14,987 bases of DNA from Anaerolineae bacterium (lineage in GTDB: Bacteria; Chloroflexota; Anaerolineae; Aggregatilineales; Aggregatilineaceae). Positions 1-5,644 of the stretch are shown here, piece by piece. Numbering within the stretch: position 1 is the first letter of the stretch; each line of letters opens with the position of its first letter. The DNA lies in assembly GCA_020848665.1 (NCBI GenBank), contig JADLHR010000043.1:1-14987 (forward strand), written 5' to 3'. The position numbers and the translations under genes were made by a program. Under the pieces are notes generated by a model. That model searched no databases. It was not told the DNA's origin and saw only the letters and a program-made list of their open reading frames with translations.

Positions 1-638
1 GGCAGGAGATCAAGCGAGACGCCGCACGCGCTCGCCAGTGTCTCGGACCAACGCCGCTCGCGGATGTCGTAGAGCCATGTCGCCGAGGCGTCGGACGGGT
101 CCGCGCTGAGCGCCCCGCTCAGGCGCAGCGTGATGTAATCTTTCGGCTGGACGACGGCGCGCGCCTGCTCCAATGTGGCTGGCTCGGCCTCGCGCAGCCA
201 CGCCAGCGAGGCCCCGGCGAACCCCGGCGACAGGCGGTTGCCCGCCAGCCGCACGATGTCTTCAGGCGACAGGCGCTCCTGCACGATCGCGCACAGGTTG
301 GCGCTGCGGCGGTCCATCCAGATGATCGCGGGGCGCAGTGGCATCAGGTCTGCGCCGAGCACGACCACGCCGTGCATCTGACCGGTCAGGCCAATGCCGC
401 GCACGCGCCCAGCCGCCGCGTTCGAAGCGCGCAGCGCGTCGCGCACGGCGGCGATCACCGCGCCCCACCACGCCTGCGGGTCCTGCTCGATCCACTGCGG
501 GCGCGGCGTCAGCAGGCCATATCCCTGCTGGCCCACGCCGCGCACCTGCCCGGCAGCGTCCAGCACGACGCACTTGGCGCTCTGCGTGCCTACGTCGATG
601 CCCAACACCACGTCGCTGCGCTCTGCGCTCAGCCGCAT
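1..638 (-). CDS. xylB: Xylulokinase-type FGGY carbohydrate kinase, N-terminal part (runs off the window)
   Basis: Reading the minus strand from the ATG at 638 gives 212 uninterrupted residues to the window edge. The FGGY family phosphorylates sugars with ATP in the cytoplasm; xylulokinase makes D-xylulose 5-phosphate. Visible family features: the N-terminal phosphate-binding strand GIDVGTQSAK (residues 13-22, D15), the xylulokinase signature GQMHG (86-90), an IWMDRR segment (106-111) and QPKDY (164-168). By eye it aligns throughout with E. coli XylB, including the WxEQDPxxWW-type segment near 49-58. The start is supported by GAGGAG seven bases upstream (646-651). About 270-290 C-terminal residues, with the catalytic Asp region and second ATPase lobe, lie outside the window, so intactness cannot be judged. 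Other FGGY kinases such as ribulokinase are less likely because of the GQMHG motif. Family sure; exact substrate likely. Confidence 0.9.
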   Translation of the reverse strand, partial: MRLSAERSDVVLGIDVGTQSAKCVVLDAAGQVRGVGQQGYGLLTPRPQWIEQDPQAWWGAVIAAVRDALRASNAAAGRVRGIGLTGQMHGVVVLGADLMPLRPAIIWMDRRSANLCAIVQERLSPEDIVRLAGNRLSPGFAGASLAWLREAEPATLEQARAVVQPKDYITLRLSGALSADPSDASATWLYDIRERRWSETLASACGVSLDLL

Positions 639-677
639 GAGATCGCTCCTCGTCGGGAGATTGCCGCTCGCGCCTTT

Positions 678-683
678 AGTATA
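678..683 (-). promoter_or_regulatory. Possible -10 element for the xylulokinase gene
   Basis: On the minus strand the sequence reads TATACT about 40 bases upstream of the xylulokinase ATG. No good -35 hexamer is seen at 16-18 bases, so this is a weak, single-box prediction. The rest of 639-782 has no gene that I can support. Confidence 0.3.
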
Positions 684-782
684 GGCCCAAACGCTGGTTC
701 GGCGCATTGCATGAATGGCAGGAATAATGAAGAGAATATTGCGGGCTACTTGCGATTTTGTCAGCACACGCGCATCGGAAGT

Positions 783-1559
783 CTAAATGCGCGCTCGATT
801 TAAGACGTTAACATCAATCCGTTCGGCAAAAGCCCCATTTCCTCGAAACCAAGTATTATCCACCTTGTACGCAAGAAACCACGCAGTTGCCAAACTGGAG
901 AGCGGGTTTTGGAATGCGGTTAGAACGTGAATTCCCCAATGAAGGAAATAGTGGAGATTGATCAGCGCACGGGTATTTCCCTTATTGGTCTGAATGTACG
1001 CGAAACAGGTATGCTTTCCTCCAAAGTCCACAGATTCAACAGGTGGATAAATGAAATTCTCAAGATGTCCAGAAGTGTCCCAATACTGTTGAGCTTCGTC
1101 AAAAGTTGGTAATCGCAGCGACAGATTCATTACATTCTGTGAGAGCCTTTCATCCAATACCTTCATGTTTGCCCCAAGGGACTTATCATCAAACAAATAA
1201 CGAGGTTCAAAGGACAAGAACCTGGAGGACCTATTGTAAGTATTTAAGGACCAGTGATACCTGTCGTAAAAATCCCAACTATCAATATCTTGTCGATTCC
1301 AGGCGTAAGCAATGACGTCCTCTAGATCGTCTTCCAAAAACTTAAAACGGTACTCTTTGATTATTCGATAAGGTCCGACATAAACCGTTGGATATGGAGC
1401 ACTATATGGGTCTTCTATAGGACCCTCTACTTGTGTTATGGTTACCTTCGCAACACGATACCGAATCCACCGTTTTCTAGAATTATCGCAAGTGGAATAC
1501 GTTTGAGAAGAAATTTCTATTTCAAAATCGTTTTCGCTCCTTCTAAGCTTATCATTCAC
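783..1559 (-). CDS. Unrecognised protein in AT-rich island (258 aa)
   Basis: I do not recognise this protein. The frame stays open to an ATG at 1646, but the better start is GTG at 1559: it is preceded by AGGAG with a 7-base gap, and the segment upstream of it (residues with many Cys, Leu and Arg) looks like translated leader. The product is soluble-looking, with no signal peptide and no clear membrane segment, rich in Tyr, Phe, Trp, Asp and Arg. A charged N-terminal third is followed by a middle with clusters such as YAWNRQDIDSWDFYDRYHW and a more hydrophobic C-terminal region (LHYFLHWGIHVLTAF). Base composition is clearly lower in GC than the rest of the window and codon use is relaxed, which suggests recent acquisition. 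It lies 116 bp behind the small gene ending at 1676, in the same direction, so the two may be co-transcribed. No function is offered. Confidence is for being a real gene. Confidence 0.65.
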   Translation of the reverse strand: MNDKLRRSENDFEIEISSQTYSTCDNSRKRWIRYRVAKVTITQVEGPIEDPYSAPYPTVYVGPYRIIKEYRFKFLEDDLEDVIAYAWNRQDIDSWDFYDRYHWSLNTYNRSSRFLSFEPRYLFDDKSLGANMKVLDERLSQNVMNLSLRLPTFDEAQQYWDTSGHLENFIYPPVESVDFGGKHTCFAYIQTNKGNTRALINLHYFLHWGIHVLTAFQNPLSSLATAWFLAYKVDNTWFRGNGAFAERIDVNVLNRARI

Positions 1560-1566
1560 TCGGTTT

Positions 1567-1571
1567 CTCCT
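1567..1571 (-). promoter_or_regulatory. Ribosome binding site that decides the GTG start at 1559
   Basis: The minus strand reads AGGAG followed by AAACCGA and then GTG. This ideal spacing is why the 258-aa form is preferred over the longer frame opening at 1646. Confidence 0.65.
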
Positions 1572-1675
1572 GATTGGCGTCAAATTCCGACATATTAACG
1601 TGTAGCAGATTAGCCGAAGCCCTACGCTAGGCAAGCATAAATGCACGGATAGAACTTCGCACGTGGGTAAGGCGT

Positions 1676-1909
1676 TTAACCGTTATACTCAACGATGATG
1701 TAACTGTCGTAATCGATCTTTTCACCCCCGCCGACCTGCTTGTCTACAACTTTTATGCTGCTTGCTATACCACCATTTCCAACGAATTCCGCAACGCCGT
1801 TATCATCAGTCTGTGACTGGCTCTGACCACCCCCTTTCCATTCAATATTTACGCGGTACTGCTTAAGTGGATAACCATTCCGGTCAGTAACCTTAATCTT
1901 GAAGCCCAT
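1676..1909 (-). CDS. Small beta-sandwich-like protein (77 aa), Ig/carboxypeptidase-regulatory-like
   Basis: A 77-residue protein starting at ATG 1909, with AGGAG eight bases upstream and a good promoter (1957-1984) further up, so expression signals are convincing. The sequence runs as alternating strands: an opening strand FKIKVTDRNGYPL, a second strand YRVNIEWKGG, the turn TDDNGVAEF (residues about 34-42), then IKVVDKQVG and a final strand SYIIVEYNG. The 'T-D-x-N-G-x-A-x-F' turn is typical of single bacterial Ig-like (Big-1) or carboxypeptidase-regulatory-like domains, which are normally modules in longer surface proteins. Here the domain stands alone, without signal peptide or anchor. It lies in AT-rich DNA directly upstream of the unknown 258-aa gene, so the two are likely one transcript. 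The fold is inferred from pattern; function unknown. Confidence 0.65.
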   Translation of the reverse strand: MGFKIKVTDRNGYPLKQYRVNIEWKGGGQSQSQTDDNGVAEFVGNGGIASSIKVVDKQVGGGEKIDYDSYIIVEYNG

Positions 1910-1956
1910 AACACACTCTCCTGATTGATTCTCTTCTAAATAGATCGGTAATATTC

Positions 1957-1984
1957 ATTGTAGAGTACTCATGCGTTTTTGCAA
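1957..1984 (-). promoter_or_regulatory. Sigma-70-type promoter for the AT-rich two-gene unit
   Basis: On the minus strand: TTGCAA (plus coordinates 1979-1984), a 16-base spacer, then TACAAT (1957-1962). Transcription would start near 1950, about 40 bases before the ATG at 1909. The -10 box matches 5 of 6 consensus positions and the -35 box 4 of 6. Confidence 0.6.
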
Positions 1985-2044
1985 CAGATCGCCGCACGCG
2001 GCCTGGCGCCCCGCCCGATCTGACGAAATTCTAAGCGATCCGGG

Positions 2045-2073
2045 TTGTTCGAGAGCCGGATCAGGCGTATAAT
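2045..2073 (+). promoter_or_regulatory. Sigma-70-type promoter for the fmdB-like gene
   Basis: TTGTTC (2045-2050), a 17-base spacer and a perfect TATAAT (2068-2073), with the start codon at 2108 and GAGGTGA as Shine-Dalgarno at 2095-2101. Spacing and sequence are near consensus. Confidence 0.65.
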
Positions 2074-2107
2074 CAGGGATTAGAGTAACAGTCCGAGGTG
2101 AGATTTT

Positions 2108-2416
2108 ATGCCAATCTATACCTACGAGTGCGAAGACTGCGGCGTCCGCTTTGACGCGCGCCAGAAGTTCTCGGATGCGCCGATCACGGTCTGTCCGGAG
2201 TGCGGCGGGCACACGCACCGCGTCCCGCAGCCGGTCGGGATCGTGTTCAAAGGCTCCGGCTGGTACGCGACGGACAGCCGGGGACGCAACAACCTCGCCG
2301 TGCCGCCCGCCAAGCCGGATGCTGAGTCCAGCGACAGCAAGACCACCAAGAGCGATGCGACGCCAGGCAGCGATACCAGCGCGCCAGCCGTCAAGCCAGA
2401 CACGTCCGCTGACTGA
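2108..2416 (+). CDS. FmdB-family zinc-ribbon protein (102 aa)
   Basis: The start MPIYTYECEDCG and the four cysteines in two CxxC pairs (C8, C11, C29, C32) are the signature of the FmdB-type zinc ribbon (putative regulatory protein family). The ribbon fills residues 1-45 and continues with the usual Phe-Lys-Gly-Ser-Gly-Trp-Tyr motif (about 48-54). From about residue 65 a low-complexity tail rich in Ser, Asp, Lys, Pro and Thr follows; such disordered tails are common in this family. The domain presumably binds one zinc ion. FmdB was named for a link to formamidase/amide genes in Methylophilus, but the function of most members is unknown and nothing nearby suggests amide metabolism. It has its own promoter, a Shine-Dalgarno GAGGTGA and its own terminator, so it is probably a single-gene unit. 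Confidence 0.9.
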   Translation: MPIYTYECEDCGVRFDARQKFSDAPITVCPECGGHTHRVPQPVGIVFKGSGWYATDSRGRNNLAVPPAKPDAESSDSKTTKSDATPGSDTSAPAVKPDTSAD

Positions 2417-2448
2417 CTCTCGCCTCCCGGCGGCATCTCCGACAAATC

Positions 2449-2481
2449 AAAAGGCGCTCCTCCGGCGGGAACGCCTTTTTT
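2449..2481. terminator. Bidirectional intrinsic terminator between convergent genes
   Basis: A hairpin with outer stem AAAAGGCG / CGCCTTTT, one mismatch, inner stem TCC/GGA and loop TCCGGC, followed on the plus strand by six T. On the minus strand the A-run becomes a T-run, so it can also end the transcript of the 99-aa gene that stops at 2532. Confidence 0.8.
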
Positions 2482-2531
2482 ATGCAGCGCAGCGCAGCTA
2501 AGGACGGCAAAACACCCTGCTGCTTTTCCGC

Positions 2532-2831
2532 TTAAATCTGAAACCCCGCGTTGGCCCGCACGATCTTCTGCTGATAGTCGTCTACATAGGTCAGCAGCTT
2601 CTCGTGAAGCTGCTCCCAGGTGTCGCTGTGCAGCAGCGCCTGGAGTGTCTCCAGGTCTTCGGTGATCCCTTCCATCAGAATCTGCGGGCACTCGCCATAG
2701 ACCGCGAACCACGCTTCGGTCGGCTTGAGGCCCAGACGCGTGATGCCGGGTGCGAACTCACGCACGATGAACTCGAAGTACTCCTGATCGCGGCCCGGCT
2801 TGATATCCCAGCTTAGCAGCAGTTTGAACAT
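2532..2831 (-). CDS. Conserved-type hypothetical protein, possibly dimeric alpha/beta-barrel fold (99 aa)
   Basis: A 99-residue cytoplasmic protein without signal peptide. The pattern starts with a strand (MFKLLLSWDIKPG), then a helix with aromatic residues (RDQEYFEFIVREFAPGITRLG), a second strand pair (TEAWFAVYG, PQILMEGITED) and a long helix (LETLQALLHSDTWEQLHEKLLTYVDDY). That strand-helix-strand-strand-helix order is what small ferredoxin-like / dimeric alpha-beta barrel proteins (ABM or NIPSNAP-like) show, but I do not recognise a named family. The ATG at 2831 has only a distant purine-rich site. It lies 78 bp downstream of the MBL-fold gene, same strand, and probably shares its promoter. 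Its transcript would end at the terminator at 2449-2481. Confidence 0.75.
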   Translation of the reverse strand: MFKLLLSWDIKPGRDQEYFEFIVREFAPGITRLGLKPTEAWFAVYGECPQILMEGITEDLETLQALLHSDTWEQLHEKLLTYVDDYQQKIVRANAGFQI

Positions 2832-2909
2832 AGCGCGTTCCGGCTTCTCCCCCAGGGATCACAATCGTTCAGGAGGGCGCGCTCTGCGCCCGGCGACCTG
2901 ACAGGCGCG

Positions 2910-3548
2910 CTAGTGCTCGTAGTCCAGCACGACAACCTGCGTTTGTTCGGGCAGCCCGCCCGCCGACAGGCGTAGGAATGGCACCGTCTCGATAGAGCTG
3001 ACGCCCATCTCTTTGAGGAAGCGATCAACTGTATCAAGCTGTGCGCCCGCCAGGTGCGGCGTCTGGAAATGCATCGGGATCACGATCGCTGGCTCCAGCA
3101 GGCTGACGACTTCCGCTGCCTGCCCGGAGCTGAGGCTGCCGCCGCCGCCCACCGGCACCAGCGCCACGTTGACATGACCGAGCTGGTCGATCAGCGACTG
3201 AGGCGGAACATGATCCAGGTCACCCAGATGCGCAACGGTCAGCGAGTCGAAATCGAAGACATATACCACGTTCTGGCGCGGATCGGGCGTGTCCGGGTTA
3301 TAGGTTGCCACGCCGATGACGAACACGCCGCCGATCTCATACTCGCCCGGTCCGTCGATCACGTACTGGACTTCGCGCAGGGTATCGAGCGCGGCGTGCC
3401 CTGGCGCGCGATGGCTGATAGCCGCGATATCGGTTTTCAGGCGAGGCACTTCGTACCCCAGGTGCTCGCCGAACGGGTCGGTGACGACCGTCGCGCGGCC
3501 TCGCTCGGTAATGCGAAAACAGCTATGCCCATACCACGTGATTTCCAT
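2910..3548 (-). CDS. UlaG-like MBL-fold metallo-hydrolase with degenerate metal motif (212 aa)
   Basis: The start MEITWYGHSCFRI, TDPFG (24-28), the mid-protein LGDLDH (108-113) and PMHFQTP (159-165) are typical of the UlaG-like branch of the metallo-beta-lactamase fold, whose known members are lactonases, deacetylases or phosphodiesterases. Here the usual HxHxDH metal-binding motif reads H46-R-A48-P-G50-H51: the second His and the Asp are replaced by Ala and Gly. H8, H46, H51, D110 and H160 are kept, so at best one altered metal site remains and activity may be reduced, changed or absent. The ATG at 3548 is chosen because AGGTGGG lies five bases upstream; the GTG at 3566 lacks such a site. 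The 99-aa gene follows 78 bp later. The substrate is unknown. Confidence 0.85.
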   Translation of the reverse strand: MEITWYGHSCFRITERGRATVVTDPFGEHLGYEVPRLKTDIAAISHRAPGHAALDTLREVQYVIDGPGEYEIGGVFVIGVATYNPDTPDPRQNVVYVFDFDSLTVAHLGDLDHVPPQSLIDQLGHVNVALVPVGGGGSLSSGQAAEVVSLLEPAIVIPMHFQTPHLAGAQLDTVDRFLKEMGVSSIETVPFLRLSAGGLPEQTQVVVLDYEH

Positions 3549-3553
3549 TACAG

Positions 3554-3560
3554 CCCACCT
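3554..3560 (-). promoter_or_regulatory. Ribosome binding site that decides the MBL-protein start
   Basis: AGGTGGG on the minus strand, five bases before the ATG at 3548. It argues against the upstream in-frame GTG at 3566. Confidence 0.6.
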
Positions 3561-3607
3561 GTCCACGCGGGGCGCCCGCCGCCCGCTTCCCCGTAAAAAG
3601 CTCTCCG

Positions 3608-3635
3608 ATTATACCGCGTGAGAGGGCGCTCGCAA
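3608..3635 (-). promoter_or_regulatory. Sigma-70-type promoter for the MBL/99-aa gene pair
   Basis: On the minus strand TTGCGA (3630-3635), a 16-base spacer and a perfect TATAAT (3608-3613), about 60 bases upstream of the MBL start codon. Confidence 0.6.
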
Positions 3636-3733
3636 CCACGCGCACGCAGGGCCGCGCCGGAGTTCTATCCTTTTTCTTACGCTCGCTTCTATGCGTTTTC
3701 TTATGTTGATGAAACAATCTGTTTACAAATAGG

Positions 3734-3742
3734 TGGTGTAAT
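3734..3742 (+). promoter_or_regulatory. Possible extended -10 promoter for the htrA-like gene
   Basis: TGG followed by TGTAAT (extended -10 pattern TGn + 5 of 6 matches), with transcription expected near 3749 and GAGGAG at 3761-3766 just downstream. No good -35 element is seen. The surrounding 3660-3720 stretch is T-rich without another clear hexamer pair. Confidence 0.35.
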
Positions 3743-3775
3743 CACGCCGAACTGGATACAGAGGAGTAATGGTAT

Positions 3776-4936
3776 ATGCATCGCACAATGAGAAAGGCAA
3801 CCCCCTTTATAGCTGCGCTGGTGGTCGCGCTGACGATCGCGCTGGCGTCCGTGATGAGCCTCGCGCTGGATGTCGCCGGTCTTGATTTTGCCAGCGCGCA
3901 GGGCGGTGGCGAGGTGCGCAGCGCGCTGGAGCCGCTCCCTGCCGTGGCGTCCTACGTTCCGACTGAAAGCGAGCTTCAGCTTGCCCGCGCCTACGACGAA
4001 GTTATCGGCTCGGTTGTGAATATCTCGGTCGCCACGCGAGCTGGCGGCGGCACCGGCAGCGGCTTCGTGATCGACAGCGCGGGGCATATTGTCACCAACA
4101 ATCATGTCGTTGAAAACGCGATGACGATCCAGGTTGCGTTCGTGGACGGCACGCTGATCGGCGCTGAGCTGGTCGGGACCGATCCGCAGGCCGACCTGGC
4201 TGTGATCAAGGTCGATCCGTCGCAAGTTGCGCTCCAGCCCGTGACCTTCGCCAACTCGCGCGAGGTGTTTGTCGGCCAGAGCGTGATGGCAATCGGCAGC
4301 CCCTTTGGGTCCGAGCAGGCGTTCACCCTGACGACCGGCATCGTCAGCGGGCTGGATCGCAGCCTTCAGAACGAGACGCGGTACAGTATGCCGGAGCTGA
4401 TCCAGACCGACGCGGCGATCAATCCCGGCAACAGCGGTGGCCCGCTCTTTGATATGGCCGGCAACGTGATTGGCGTGAACACCGCGATCCTGAGTCAGAG
4501 CGGGACCGGGTCAGGCGTCGGCTTCGCGATCCCATCGAACACCGTGCGTCGCGTCGTGCCGCACCTGATCGAGTCCGGCAGCTACGAGCATAGCTGGCTC
4601 GGTATCTCAGGCATGACGGTCCAGCCCGCGCAGCGCGAAGCGATGAGTCTTGATAGCGCCTTCAAGGGGGTGATGGTTACCCTCGTTTCGCCGGATAGCC
4701 CGGCGGAGCGTGGCGGGCTGCGCGGCACGGACCGCGCCATCAACTCGCCGCTCGGGCAGATCCCGGTCAACGGCGACATCATCACCGCCATCGACGGCCA
4801 GCCGGTCGAGGATATGAATGACCTGATCATGTACCTGGAAGACAGCACACTGCCCGGCGACACAGTCTCGCTGAGCGTCTGGCGCGACGGGCAGCGGCAG
4901 GAGTTCCAGGTCCGGCTTGGCGCGCGCCCGTCGTAA
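3776..4936 (+). CDS. HtrA/DegP-like serine protease with one PDZ domain (386 aa)
   Basis: An S1C-family protease for quality control of exported proteins. An N-terminal hydrophobic segment (about 11-31) after Arg/Lys-containing residues acts as signal peptide or membrane anchor, so the body is outside the membrane. The trypsin-like domain spans about 65-265 with the full triad: H110 in TNNHVV, D140 in ADLAV and S220 in GNSGGP. The protein ends in one PDZ domain (about 275-383) with a longer loop holding GLRGTDRAINS before the GDIITAIDG core; this form is common in HtrA proteins of Chloroflexota and Cyanobacteria. Length is normal for a one-PDZ HtrA. GAGGAG lies nine bases upstream of the ATG; an ATG at 3769 is out of frame. 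The gene stands alone, divergent from the MBL gene, and ends at a strong hairpin. Confidence 0.95.
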   Translation: MHRTMRKATPFIAALVVALTIALASVMSLALDVAGLDFASAQGGGEVRSALEPLPAVASYVPTESELQLARAYDEVIGSVVNISVATRAGGGTGSGFVIDSAGHIVTNNHVVENAMTIQVAFVDGTLIGAELVGTDPQADLAVIKVDPSQVALQPVTFANSREVFVGQSVMAIGSPFGSEQAFTLTTGIVSGLDRSLQNETRYSMPELIQTDAAINPGNSGGPLFDMAGNVIGVNTAILSQSGTGSGVGFAIPSNTVRRVVPHLIESGSYEHSWLGISGMTVQPAQREAMSLDSAFKGVMVTLVSPDSPAERGGLRGTDRAINSPLGQIPVNGDIITAIDGQPVEDMNDLIMYLEDSTLPGDTVSLSVWRDGQRQEFQVRLGARPS

Positions 4937-4987
4937 CCGGCGGCTGATCGGGGTCTTACGGCTGAAATAGCGCCAGGGATGATGTGC

Positions 4988-5015
4988 GCCGCCCGGAGTA
5001 TCTGCTCCGGGCGGC
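4988..5015. terminator. Strong hairpin between convergent genes
   Basis: A perfect 11-bp GC-rich stem, GCCGCCCGGAG / CTCCGGGCGGC, with loop TATCTG. It lies between the end of the htrA-like gene (4936) and the end of the minus-strand operon (5044). The following T-run is short and broken (TGCGTTTCTGG), so it may be a terminator working in both directions or an mRNA 3'-end stabiliser. Confidence 0.65.
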
Positions 5016-5043
5016 TGCGTTTCTGGCGGAATTGATCAGACGC

Positions 5044-5640
5044 TCACGGCACGAGCGGGTCGGGCGGCCAGCCATACGCGGACAGCGTCCGCGCCACTGC
5101 CCAGGCGCCCAGCAAAGCCAGCGCGCCGGGCAGGAACAGCGCCAGTGGCACCGGCATCGCAAGCGCCGCGAATACTTCTAGCGCGGCAGCGGCGAAAACC
5201 AGCGCAGTGAACGACGGCGCAGACAATGCCAGCAGCAGCGCGCTGCGCCACGCGCTGAGCATCCGCCCGTCGCGCTGGACCAGCAGCAGCGGCAGGGCGT
5301 AAAGCTGCAAGCCGAGCCACAGCGCCGCGCCCAGTTTCAGCGCGATCTCCTGCCCCGGCGTTACCTGTACGGCAGCCGGATCAGGATGGTCGAGCGCGTA
5401 GGCCAGCGCCAGGACCGCCCCATTGACCACGCCCCACCCATAGCTCGCAGCGAGGTGCCGCCGCACGGCGTGCAGCAGCGTGGATGGGCGGAGAGTTGTC
5501 CCCTGCGCCAGCGCGGCGGCCAGAACGACTAACCCAATCGTGGCGGGAGGCCACAGCACGACTGTTGCGCTCAGCGCCAGCCACGCCGCTGACCCGGCGA
5601 GCAGAATCAACCCGCCGCGCGCCCGCTCATTCCACGACAT
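5044..5640 (-). CDS. Small polytopic membrane protein, DUF624/YesL-like (198 aa)
   Basis: A very hydrophobic protein with five to six predicted membrane segments (roughly 12-30, 33-50, 70-88, 105-125, 135-158, 165-188). The early TIG motif after a WPP pair, followed by an amphipathic stretch and a W-G-V-V-N-G helix, resembles the DUF624 (YesL-like) family, often found beside glycoside hydrolases and sugar ABC transporters with unknown function. The resemblance is by eye and moderate. The ATG at 5640 follows the GH4 stop (5645-5647) by four bases, which suggests translational coupling; an upstream TTG at 5652 would overlap GH4. It is the last gene of the operon and stops just before the hairpin at 4988-5015. 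A role in uptake or assembly of the sugar system is only guilt by association. Confidence 0.75.
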   Translation of the reverse strand: MSWNERARGGLILLAGSAAWLALSATVVLWPPATIGLVVLAAALAQGTTLRPSTLLHAVRRHLAASYGWGVVNGAVLALAYALDHPDPAAVQVTPGQEIALKLGAALWLGLQLYALPLLLVQRDGRMLSAWRSALLLALSAPSFTALVFAAAALEVFAALAMPVPLALFLPGALALLGAWAVARTLSAYGWPPDPLVP

Positions 5641-5644
5641 CGCC

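Noticed and set aside
372..803. Plus-strand open frame opposite the xylulokinase start
   Set aside because: Lies mostly antisense to a well-supported kinase and has no family features or Shine-Dalgarno site.
927..1315. Two short plus-strand frames inside the AT-rich island
   Set aside because: Antisense to the 258-aa gene, which has the better ribosome site and a promoter upstream; the short frames have no supporting signals.
783..1646. Longer start for the 258-aa gene at ATG 1646
   Set aside because: The GTG at 1559 has an ideal AGGAG; the extra 29 residues look like translated leader.
4988..5015. Riboswitch or small RNA gene at the strong hairpin
   Set aside because: It lies between two gene ends, with no promoter in front and only one simple stem, so a terminator or 3'-end hairpin explains it.
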